This document shows, piece after piece, positions 45,111 to 53,136 of a DNA stretch of 56,844 nt. The notes under the pieces were generated by a model that ran no database searches, was not told the origin of the DNA, and saw only the letters and a program-made list of their open reading frames with translations. Within the stretch, counting starts at the first letter, position 1. Each line of letters begins with the position of its first letter. Origin of the DNA: Actinomycetota bacterium (lineage in GTDB: Bacteria > Actinomycetota > Thermoleophilia > RBG-16-64-13). The translations under genes and the position numbers were made by a program. The stretch spans positions 1 through 56,844 of the forward strand of contig JAAYZX010000036.1 in assembly GCA_012514635.1 (NCBI GenBank), given 5' to 3'.

Positions 45111-46173
45111 CTTCAACGGACACGCCCCCCATCCGCAGTATCTTGAAGAACTCGTCTCGTGTGTATGTCCTTTGATTCGGATGGCAATTCTTAATGAGTC
45201 CGTTGTTGTCCAGCCAGTTCCAATTGATGTTCCGCCCCGGGCCAAAATAGCCCAAATACACGAGTTCTACGACAACGACGCTACGCTTTTTCCAGTGAGC
45301 CTCCAGTTCCTCATCGTCGAAGACAGACTTGTTCTTCACCAGTTCTCGATACTCTTCGAAGGGCCTAAGAACGCGGCCCTCCTGTTTGAACTGCCGCACA
45401 TCGCTGACGACCCCATAGGAAGTCACAACAGACTTGAAGCCGGGTGACTGTCCGGTCGACCTCCGGTAAATCAGAACCGGGTTGTTCGGAGCTGCGGCCA
45501 TATGCCAACCGTGACCAACATAGACCTTCGTGACGCCATTCCCGGCGGCAACACTCACAACCTCCTGTTCCGTTCCGGCGAGTTCAGAATACGGGAACAG
45601 CTGATCATGGTAGCCCTGATCAACCGTGAGTATGCCGGCCTCTTCGAAGCTGGGGTTCACGAACGGGAAGGCTCTATACGCGGTCGAGTAGTCCATGGTC
45701 GTGCGACTTCTTAAATAGACCGACTCACCATTCGACTTCAGCCCCGCGCGTTTGAAGCCGAACTTTTCCAGCAACCCTACCAGCGAGTGATGCTTCTCGA
45801 AGACCGTCACGTAGATTTTGTCAAGGCCGGAGTCCCTCCACTGCCACAACGCCATACCAACGGCACCCTCGCCAAGGCGATCCCCCCTTGAAGACTCAGA
45901 TATCTTCAAGGTGTCTATCTTCAAACGTGGCATCGGCGGTAACCGGCCCTCGACCAGGTCCACCGGCTCGCCCGACTCGGGTTTCAGATACAACAAGGCG
46001 ACCATATAGCCATCATCGCTAAATGCGGCAAGTGCACACTCGCCAGCATTAGCTTTCCGCTGAAACCAGTCCGCGAACTTCGGATTCGCCGGATAGTCCT
46101 CCTTCAGCGAATCGAAGAACGGGTCTTCTAGATTCATGGCGCTGAATGGTATGGAGCGGAATCCCCCCGACAT
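45094..46173 (-). CDS. GNAT acetyltransferase with a PUA/ASCH-type C-terminal region
   Basis: 359 aa. The N-terminal 165 residues are a GNAT domain (ISESSRGDRLGEGAVGMALW acetyl-CoA loop, LVGLLEKFGFKRAGL ending). Residues about 175-359 form a second domain with VSSVAAGNGVTKVYVGHGW-like hydrophobic strands and RPFEEYRELVKNKSVFDDEE, resembling RNA-binding PUA/EVE-type modules seen with such acetyltransferases. The ATG at 46173 has GGGTGAGG upstream. It is coupled to the ASCH gene by a 17-base overlap. A GNAT plus ASCH pair suggests a regulator, or a modifier of tRNA or nucleoside; this is inference. Note that the cited C-terminal strand is approximate. Confidence 0.68.
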   Translation of the reverse strand: MSGGFRSIPFSAMNLEDPFFDSLKEDYPANPKFADWFQRKANAGECALAAFSDDGYMVALLYLKPESGEPVDLVEGRLPPMPRLKIDTLKISESSRGDRLGEGAVGMALWQWRDSGLDKIYVTVFEKHHSLVGLLEKFGFKRAGLKSNGESVYLRSRTTMDYSTAYRAFPFVNPSFEEAGILTVDQGYHDQLFPYSELAGTEQEVVSVAAGNGVTKVYVGHGWHMAAAPNNPVLIYRRSTGQSPGFKSVVTSYGVVSDVRQFKQEGRVLRPFEEYRELVKNKSVFDDEELEAHWKKRSVVVVELVYLGYFGPGRNINWNWLDNNGLIKNCHPNQRTYTRDEFFKILRMGGVSVEDVVVH

Positions 46174-46238
46174 GCTGCCTCACCCCTTGCTTGGACACGT
46201 ATTTACAAGTCGTCGTACGAATAAGCTGAACTCTGTGG

Positions 46239-46409
46239 CTAGTCTAGCGCGCCGCTCGGACGGGAAGTTGAGCAACTCATGCGCAGACATTCCAGAAACG
46301 GTCGGATGCCTCCGGCGATGGCGGCGGAGGTCCGCATCACACCGCCGTTTCGCGTGAAGATCTCCGTTGCCGTCGATATGGCCTGTTCGGTCGGTATGGT
46401 CGGAAGCAA
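46239..46409 (-). pseudogene. AbiEi-type antitoxin N-terminal remnant
   Basis: 56 codons from a TTG at 46409. The part TEIFTRNGGVMRTSAAIAGG, continuing IRPFLECLR, matches the helix-turn-helix opening of type IV AbiEi antitoxins (typical pattern: I-F-x-x-H-G-G-V-x-R-T-S-x-A-x-x-x-G-I-x-P). After about residue 44 the similarity stops and the frame ends in TAG at 46239. No AbiEi C-terminal domain or AbiEii toxin gene is present. It sits between the restriction-modification gene and the GNAT gene and looks like the stump of a lost toxin-antitoxin system. Confidence 0.55.
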
Positions 46410-46445
46410 TGACCTTCCCCACTACACAACTCACGCCGGGAGTGA

Positions 46446-49400
46446 TCAAGCCGGAGCCTTCCACTCCCACGTGTTCTCCTTCACCGCCAGGTAATTGGCA
46501 TCCAGCGCCGGCTGCAAGAGCAAGATCGCCGCGATCCGTCGGGCCATGCGCATGACCTCGCGCACCTCCGCCGGCTTGAGGTCCCGCCCCAGGAGCGGCC
46601 GCTCCCGGTAGCTCAGCCACTTCTTCATCACCTGGTACCCGCCGATGGTATAGCTCCACACCCTCGCCGGCACACATCTCCAGTAGGCGAGGTCGTTCAG
46701 GTAGACGTCGACAGCTTGATCTCCGAGTTGAGCGAACGCCTCCTCCGCGCTGAGACCCAGGGCCTCAGCCCCCTGCTCCACGGCCACCCGCTCTTCGGGC
46801 GAATACGGTCGAAGAATGATCTTTCCTCTGCCCGGCATGGTGACGCCACCCTTGCCGGCGTGACCCCAACTCGCGGTGACGGCGAGATCGCCGGCTTGGG
46901 GATCGAGATTGCCTCCACCGACCCGCGTGGCCACGCCGATCACCTTCATCTCGGGGCGGATGACCCCGGTGGTGACTTCGTCGACGTCGGTCTCGGGATC
47001 AAGCACGTCGGCCACCTTGCGGCCCAGTTCGGCCGAGGCGAGGAGCAGTTCCTTGCTGTTCGGGAGGGGAATGCGGGGCCAGCCGTGTCTCAGGCCCGAA
47101 TGATTCTCCGTGCGATACCACCGTGACTGGAGCACAGCATGAGAGTGGAACATCACAGCCTCTGCTGGAATTGCCGCGGCCGCAAGATAGGTATGTAGCT
47201 CGTCTGACGTGTTCTCCGATCTAGACGTCGAGTCTAGGAGCGTCGCATGAACCTTCTTCGCGAGGAGTGGGGTGGCGCGAGCGCCACTGTCCAGGAAATT
47301 GTAGTCCGCCAGGTTGGTACAGATGACCGAGGGTTCAACGAGATCCTTGCGCGTCCGCCCAGTGGTCAGCAGGAAGTAGTTGCCACGGAGTACGCTATCG
47401 AAGTACTCGGCGCGGTTTCTGTCGAGCAGCTTGGTTTCGCGCTCCTAGTATAGCCAGCGGTTATCGAGGGGCCGATAGCAGTATCGAACCACATTCTCAG
47501 GCCGAAAACCGCGGCGGAGCAGCTTCTCCCTCGTTTGCTGTGCCTTGAATCCTGAAGTATCGGTCATAGATGCGGGCGATAGTTGGCGCATCATCTCACT
47601 ACTGACAGAGGCATCGAGATAGGTCCCTATGCGGCGCACAAGATCCTCTCTACTCATGTCCACCAGGAACGAATCCCGACTTGTTGTGACACCCGGAGTG
47701 GACACCGGGAACATGTCCGGAAGCGACGGCCAGTCAACGTAACAGGAGTCAACAGTCGTCGCCATGAACGGCAAGCCAAGGGCATTGTGAGGGCCGAGGG
47801 TTGTGTAGCCGGCGGGCAACAGGTCGCGCGCAACCTGCGCCAACTCCTCCCGCTTCTCCACTCCCCAGAACTGTGCCACACTCACCGAGTCCGCCGGCCG
47901 GTGCTCCTCCCTTCGCGCCAGCAGCGCGATGGCGGTACCCACCTGGATCCCCTCCCGGTTGTGTTCGGTCGAGAACACGCTGGGGTCGGGCTTGCCGTCG
48001 GGGGTCAGTTTGCCGGTCTTGTATTTGTCGCCGTTCAGGCAATCGATCCAGATCTTGTCGAACACCTCCAAGTAGCGCTCGCGCATCCCCGTGAACGACA
48101 GACCGTCCAGCCACGAGTAGTTGGAGATGAAGCATACGATGCCCTTGCCCGTCTTCTCCACGATGCGGCGTTCGGCCATGCGGAAGAAGCGCACGTATAG
48201 GTCGTTCAGACCTTGGCCCTGGGGCGGCGGCGCTTTCTTTGTCGTGCGGTAGGCATCGGTGAGACCGCGTTCTTCGGCGGCAGGCATGCCCGCGTACCCG
48301 TTGTACGGCGGATTCCCCAGGATCACCAAGATCGGCAACTCCTGCTTCACGTGCTCGGCGGCGTCGCGCTCGGCGTCCAGCTCCGGCAGCGCCGACAACT
48401 GCTCGTGCTCGTGCGGCTTTTCCCATCCCGTGAGCGCGTTGGTCAGGAACACTCCCACCCGTTCGCTCTCCCCCAGAGGCAGGTGCATGTTCTGGAGTAA
48501 CAGACCCAACTGCATGTGGGCTATCACGAAGGGCGCGGGCAAGATTTCGAACCCGAAGACCCGTTCCATGGCCGCCTTCTTGATCTCACCCGCGGAGAGG
48601 GCGTCGGCTCCCTTCTCGTCCAGCGTTTGGCTGATGCGCTCCAGCACCTCCACCAGATAGGCGCCGGTGCCGCAGCAGGGGTCGAGCACATACACCCGCG
48701 GGTCGGCCAGGCCGTCGGGCACGTCCAGCTCCTCGCGCAGCACCGTGTCCACGCGTGCCACCATGTATTCGACGATCTCCGGCGGCGTGTACCACACCCC
48801 CAGTTCCTTGCGTAGCACAGGATCGAACGCCTCCAGGAACGGTTCGTAGAAGTACTGGACGGCGTGATGCTGCTCGAATCTCTTGAAGAATGCCCGTCTA
48901 TCTACTCGGTTGAGCGCCGCGGCCGCCTGCTCGAGAACCGGCACCAGTTGCAGCGAGCCCAACAGGTGGGGAGTGGCGATCTGAGTGAAGAGCGCCTGCA
49001 CCACCGGCACATGCAGGGTCCAGGCGGCGGTTCTCCAGTCGAAGTGGGCGCCGTCGTCGGGCTCATGGTCGTGACTCCACATGACCCAGGAGGCGAACAG
49101 GCCGTAGAAGAGGGTCTGGACCAGCGTGGACCGGAAGAAATGCTCTCCTTTTGGACCCTCGAACTGTACACCCAATCCCTCTTCGAGCGATCGGCGCACC
49201 GCGTCCAACGCCGGCAGCTCCGCCGATTCGGTCAAGAAGCGGGCCTCGCGCGCATACGAAGCGAGGAACCAGGCCAGATCTTGCGGCGACGCCAACGTGG
49301 CTCCGGAGAGCGACACGCGTTTGAGAAACTCCAGAAAACGTTCGCCCTGCTCCTGTTCGGTGCGGCGCGGGTGGTTGGCTGCCGCCCAGAACTCGGCCTC

Positions 49401-49883
49401 GGTGGGGGCGATCTGGTAGCGCTCCAGCACAACGGGTGCACCCCTGGCATCGAGGCTCAGCAGCTGGAATTCACGTAAGTTGGTCACCAGCACTTGACGG
49501 TAGGCTTCCAGGTAGCCCATGACCTGCTCGGAGGCGGCTGTGACGTCGATGTCGACGGAGGGCGCCTTCACCTCGATGGCGCCGCGGGCCGGCTTCTGAC
49601 CACCCAAGAGCGGGTGCAACAGACCGTCGGCGCCGATTGCCGCCGGTTCGGCTCTTTTGGTGGCGCGTGTGCGCCGGATTTGGTCGGCTGTGAAGAGGCC
49701 GCCGTCGGGAAGCCCGGCGCCTCGGTTGCGGATGTTCATGACACAGCGGACCTTGGGCCTGAGCCTGTCACCCACATCTTCTAACAAAGATCGTAGCGCC
49801 GGATAGAAAGAGAGCTCGGACACTCCTTCGCCTGAAAGCCTGATATCTCGTACGTCGGTCAGATAGCGCTCAACCGGCCCCAT
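46446..49883 (-). pseudogene. Single-chain restriction-modification enzyme interrupted by one in-frame TAG
   Basis: Read through the stop, 1145 aa. An N-terminal PD-(D/E)xK-like nuclease region (LPDGGLF at 59-65, GAIEVKAPSV at 101-110) is followed by a N6-adenine methyltransferase core: DPCCGTGAYL at about 398, GNPPYNGYAG at about 520, then the C-terminal target-recognition-like part with WPRIPLP, GHAGKGGVTMPG and YTIGGYQVMKKWL. A TAG at 47445-47447 falls after DNRWLY, where relatives commonly have YW, so a TGG to TAG change is likely. Both sides stay in the same frame and the second half has no start of its own. The first 812 residues could still be made. Function: type ISP/IIG-like DNA cleavage and protection without a helicase. 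Confidence 0.85.
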
Positions 49884-50189
49884 GCCCCCACCTTCCGGTG
49901 CTTAGCCTGCGTATATACCCACTGTAGCGCGGACGGTGGACGGATGGCCAGCACAACTGGAGCTCCGGAATCGCAGGTTGATTACGAGGCCGAGATGGCC
50001 GGATGCGCGGGTCACAGGGGCCGAGATGGCCGGGAGCGCGGGCGGTGGAGTCGTGGTCGGCCGTCGGGCGTACGCATGGCAGGGACGTGATCGGCGCCGC
50101 TCAGCGGGTAGACCCTGGGTTTCGACCGGCAACCAGGCTTCTCCGGTGAGCGCCTCCTGCAGTGTGGGGTAGGCCCGCGCGGCCGGCTC
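49884..50189. other. 306-bp gap between restriction-modification gene and methyltransferase
   Basis: No gene can be supported here. It contains the direct repeat listed separately and a minus-strand frame running on from the methyltransferase stop (PTLQEALTGEAWLPVETQG) that is not convincing as a protein. It must contain the promoter of the minus-strand restriction-modification gene, but no clear hexamers were found. Confidence 0.45.
49988..50042 (+). repeat. 24-bp direct repeat
   Basis: GGCCGAGATGGCCGG at 49988-50002 plus ATGCGCGGG to 50011 is repeated at 50019-50042 with one mismatch, 7 bases apart. It lies 105-160 bp upstream of the restriction-modification start and could be a regulator site or a relic of slippage. 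Confidence 0.5.
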
Positions 50190-50918
50190 TCAGCGGCGCC
50201 GATATGCTCCAAGGAACGGCGGGAACGGCTTCAGTGCCCGCCACAGCCACCCGGGGACGTGCGGCGCATAGGATTCCGCAACCACCTCGAAGCCTGCCGC
50301 CTCGAACAGACGGGTGACCTGACACCCGGAGGGTCGAAAGACATGCGTTGGATCCTTGGCGTACGAGTAGCGATAGTATAGGCGATTGCAGACATTGTTG
50401 ATGGTGGGGAGATGAACCACACAAAGGCCTCCTGGAGGGACGACATCGTGGAGGACGGACGCTGCATCGACCGGGCGTGTGAGATGTTCCAGTACATTAA
50501 TGAGTAATACGACACGGAAGGGACCGGGGAAGGGTAGACCCTGCTGTATGTCGGCGACGGCTAAGGAGGCTTCGGGGAGACGTTGTGCAGCTACTTCCAC
50601 GGCGTGCTCCGAGATGTCCACCCCGAACAGGTGGTAATCCGGGGCGAAGCGTTCAAGTAGGAAGCCGAATCCGCAGCCGATATCCAAGAGAGCGTCGAGC
50701 GGCTCACCACCGAGGATCTCGGTCAATGATCGTCGGAGCGCCCGAGTGGTGTCGGGCTTCTGCGGGTGGTGGGACCCACTCCGTTGTGCGACCGAGTGCG
50801 GCGGTGCGAACGTACGCACCCACCGTTCCACTAGAGCGTCGCGTGAGCGATCCGCCCAGGTTTGTCGGGGACGCTCTCCATACAGATTGTTGAAGTAGAC
50901 ATGATCGAAGTCGTTCAT
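50190..50918 (-). CDS. Class I SAM-dependent methyltransferase
   Basis: 242 aa. The SAM motif I is LDIGCGFGFLLERF, followed by GVDISEHAVEVAAQRL (motif II), DIQQGLPF and LINVLEHLTRP (the Methyltransf_11/23 pattern). This matches small-molecule or glycan-type methyltransferases similar to those in polysaccharide clusters; the acceptor is unknown. The N-terminal 60 residues contain an HxxNLYGxRPRQTW-like stretch common in this group. It stands alone on the minus strand, divergent from the Roadblock operon. Confidence 0.8.
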   Translation of the reverse strand: MNDFDHVYFNNLYGERPRQTWADRSRDALVERWVRTFAPPHSVAQRSGSHHPQKPDTTRALRRSLTEILGGEPLDALLDIGCGFGFLLERFAPDYHLFGVDISEHAVEVAAQRLPEASLAVADIQQGLPFPGPFRVVLLINVLEHLTRPVDAASVLHDVVPPGGLCVVHLPTINNVCNRLYYRYSYAKDPTHVFRPSGCQVTRLFEAAGFEVVAESYAPHVPGWLWRALKPFPPFLGAYRRR

Positions 50919-50964
50919 AGATACAGAGTAGCCGCCACTCTACGCGAGGAGCAAGCGAGAGGGA

Positions 50965-51074
50965 GTGATACACTGGAAGCCGCCGTTGGATGCGCCAAGG
51001 CGATGTGGGGGTAAAACTCCTGTGGAACGGGTCGTAAATATGCGGGATAACCCCGTCCCGAGGCCCTGTATCGC
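50965..51074 (+). ncRNA. Possible structured 5' leader of the Roadblock operon
   Basis: An 8-bp closing stem (50965-50972 with 51067-51074, one G-U pair) encloses a bulged hairpin CGCCGTTGG/CCAAGGCG (50981-51002) and a stem ACGGG/CCCGT (51027-51031 with 51052-51056). The structure ends 9 bases before the AGAGGAGG ribosome site of the TTG start at 51094. It matches no riboswitch class I know. It could be a cis-regulatory RNA or chance pairing. Confidence 0.3.
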
Positions 51075-51093
51075 TCAAGAGAGGAGGACGAAG

Positions 51094-51477
51094 TTGTACG
51101 AAAGTGCCGACAAGGCGTTCAAAGAAATGCTTGACATCTCCACCGATATTGATAAGGCCATTTTGTACGCCGGCGAGGCTGTAGTGGCCTCCAACTTCCC
51201 GGAGAGTCTCAACGCCGTCATGATCGCCAAAGGTCAACAGCTGGCGGCCATGGGTGATACGCGGGCGACGGACATGAAATCGGCGCCGCTGACGCAGTTG
51301 GTGGTAGATGCGGGATGTGCCGGTATGGTTTTTTTCGTGCGCGAGCCCAAAGCGGAGGGGCTGGCGGTGCTTGCCACTGGGAAGAAGGATAGCCGCATTG
51401 GCCTCGTTTTCTATGATATGAAGACGTGCATGCGTGATGCTCAGGAAGTTGAAGAGGAAGCGGAGGCCGAGGCATGA
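51094..51477 (+). CDS. Roadblock/LC7-domain protein
   Basis: 127 aa. It begins at a TTG preceded by AGAGGAGG. The Roadblock/LC7 fold is suggested by ISTDIDKAILYAGEAVVASN, LTQLVVDAGCAGMVFFV and RIGLVFYDMKTCM; the last 15 residues are Glu/Ala-rich. Such proteins act as homodimeric activators or scaffolds for small Ras-like GTPases (MglB type) in bacteria. No MglA-like GTPase is in this window. A GTG or ATG further upstream would extend the protein into the putative RNA structure, so the TTG is favoured. It overlaps the next gene by 4 bases. Confidence 0.72.
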   Translation: MYESADKAFKEMLDISTDIDKAILYAGEAVVASNFPESLNAVMIAKGQQLAAMGDTRATDMKSAPLTQLVVDAGCAGMVFFVREPKAEGLAVLATGKKDSRIGLVFYDMKTCMRDAQEVEEEAEAEA

Positions 51478-51695
51478 AGAAACTGATAAAGGTTTTGGCC
51501 GTTATCCTTGCAGTGGCAACGGCCGGTGCAGCAGCCTACTACTACTTCGTGATGCGTCAGAAGAAGCCTCAGGTGGAGCTGTACTTCGATGATGGCTCTA
51601 TGCTCGCTTTCCCGGGCAACACACCGGAGGCCGCCGAGTTTATGAATGTGGCTAAGGATGTGCTGGACAATAGCCCCGTTGCAGGTAGCTGTTAG
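51474..51695 (+). CDS. Small membrane-anchored protein
   Basis: 73 aa. KVLAVILAVATAGAAAYYYFV (about 6-26) is a transmembrane or uncleaved signal segment. The remaining 45 residues are outside and end in VAGSC. It starts at an ATG overlapping the Roadblock stop (ATGA) and lies 16 bp before tldD. It matches no family I know. Its coupling to both neighbours suggests it anchors the Roadblock protein or supplies a substrate to TldD/TldE. The final Cys is notable. Both ideas are inference. Confidence 0.72.
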   Translation: MKKLIKVLAVILAVATAGAAAYYYFVMRQKKPQVELYFDDGSMLAFPGNTPEAAEFMNVAKDVLDNSPVAGSC

Positions 51696-51711
51696 TCTGC
51701 GACGGTAAAGC

Positions 51712-53136
51712 GTGAATCCGGAACTGGCAGCGCGGGCTCTGGAGCTCGCGCTGCGGCGTGGGGGCGACTTCGCTGAGCTCTTTGTGGAGAACCGCCGCTC
51801 GCTGAATGTGCGTTTGGAGGCGGGGCGCATAGAAGCGGTGACCGCAGGTGTGGACGGCGGGGTGTCACTGCGCATCGTGCGCGGTCATACTACGTTGTTC
51901 GGTTACTGTGAAGGTATTGACGAACCGGCGGTGCTGGGACTGGCGGCAAGACTGGGAGGCACTGAAGGTATCTCCACAAAAGAGACGATGCGCCAGTCTG
52001 CGATGCGCCCATCTGCGGTTGGATGGACCAATTCGGAGATGTGCCGTTCCAAGGAAGAACGTGGTGGCGAATCGGTCTCAGTTAGTGGAATCTCAACCCA
52101 GCATGCCACAATGCTTCTGGATGCCGTCGACCGTACCGCACGGTCGTATTCACCTGAAATTGTGCAGGTGCCGGCCAATGTTTCGGTTTTGGAGCAGAAA
52201 GTCTGCATCGCGAACTCGCAGGGGGTCTTGGTCCAGGACCGGAGGCGCCGAGCATTCCTGGCGGTAACGGTTGTTGCCAAGCGGGGGACTTCAATACAGA
52301 CCGGAAGGGAGACTCTGGCCCAGACGGGAGACTTCGATCCTCCGGATACGGCTGCAGCTGCAACTGCAGCCCAGGAGGCCGCCGGCAAGGCAGTGATCAT
52401 GTTGGATGCCGGTCCCGCTCCGGTGGGTCGCATGCCGGTGATTCTGGCCGGCGGTTTCGGCGGAGTGCTGTTCCACGAAGCCTGTGGGCATGGCCTGGAA
52501 GCGGATTTTATCCTCAAAGGCACCAGCGCCTGGAAAGGAAGGCTGGGTACTCGTGTGGCGCCGGCGTTCCTGACGGCTGTCGACGACGGTTCGGGACAAG
52601 GATTGTGGGGCACTGATGCAGTGGATGATGAAGGCACCCCTATGCAACGAACCGCCGTGATCGAGAACGGGGTGCTGACGTCGTATCTAACGGATCTCCT
52701 GCGTGGCGAGAAGCTGGGACTTGCCCTCACCGGCAATGGACGGCGCGAGAGCTTTCGTCACCTTCCATACCCGCGCATGACCAACACCTATTTTGCGCCG
52801 GGGGAGGATACCGCTGCCTCTCTGGTGGCTGATACGCCGCGCGCTTTCTACGCTAGGAGTCTCTCGGGCGGAGAAGTAAATCCTGCCACCGGTGACTTTG
52901 TATTCGGGGTCTCGGAAGGCTATCTGGTTGAAAACGGTCGCGTGGGTGCTCCGGTGCGAGGAGCCACGTTGGTGGGTAACGGGTTGGAGGTGCTTCAAGG
53001 CATTGATGCGGTGGCGGACGACCTGGAGGTGAAGGCAGGGTTCTGTGGCAAAGAAGGACAGTCGGTGCCGGTGGGCACTGGGCAACCCACGGTAAGGGTG
53101 CGCGAGATGACCATAGGAGGCACGGATGCCGCCTGA
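51712..53136 (+). CDS. tldD: Metalloprotease TldD
   Basis: 474 aa. The zinc motif HEACGH (His255, Glu256, His260) is the HExxxH site of TldD. The TldD/TldE heterodimer degrades unfolded peptides and matures some ribosomally made peptides such as microcin B17. The C-terminal FGVSEGYLVENGRVGAPV is characteristic. It starts at GTG 51712 with a weak ribosome site (GGTAAAG) and overlaps tldE by 11 bases. Confidence 0.92.
   Translation: MNPELAARALELALRRGGDFAELFVENRRSLNVRLEAGRIEAVTAGVDGGVSLRIVRGHTTLFGYCEGIDEPAVLGLAARLGGTEGISTKETMRQSAMRPSAVGWTNSEMCRSKEERGGESVSVSGISTQHATMLLDAVDRTARSYSPEIVQVPANVSVLEQKVCIANSQGVLVQDRRRRAFLAVTVVAKRGTSIQTGRETLAQTGDFDPPDTAAAATAAQEAAGKAVIMLDAGPAPVGRMPVILAGGFGGVLFHEACGHGLEADFILKGTSAWKGRLGTRVAPAFLTAVDDGSGQGLWGTDAVDDEGTPMQRTAVIENGVLTSYLTDLLRGEKLGLALTGNGRRESFRHLPYPRMTNTYFAPGEDTAASLVADTPRAFYARSLSGGEVNPATGDFVFGVSEGYLVENGRVGAPVRGATLVGNGLEVLQGIDAVADDLEVKAGFCGKEGQSVPVGTGQPTVRVREMTIGGTDAA

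Noticed and set aside
46446-47156. The C-terminal restriction-modification piece as a separate gene from 47156
   Set aside because: It shares the frame of the upstream part, has no ribosome site, and homologous sequence extends upstream of this start to the TAG.
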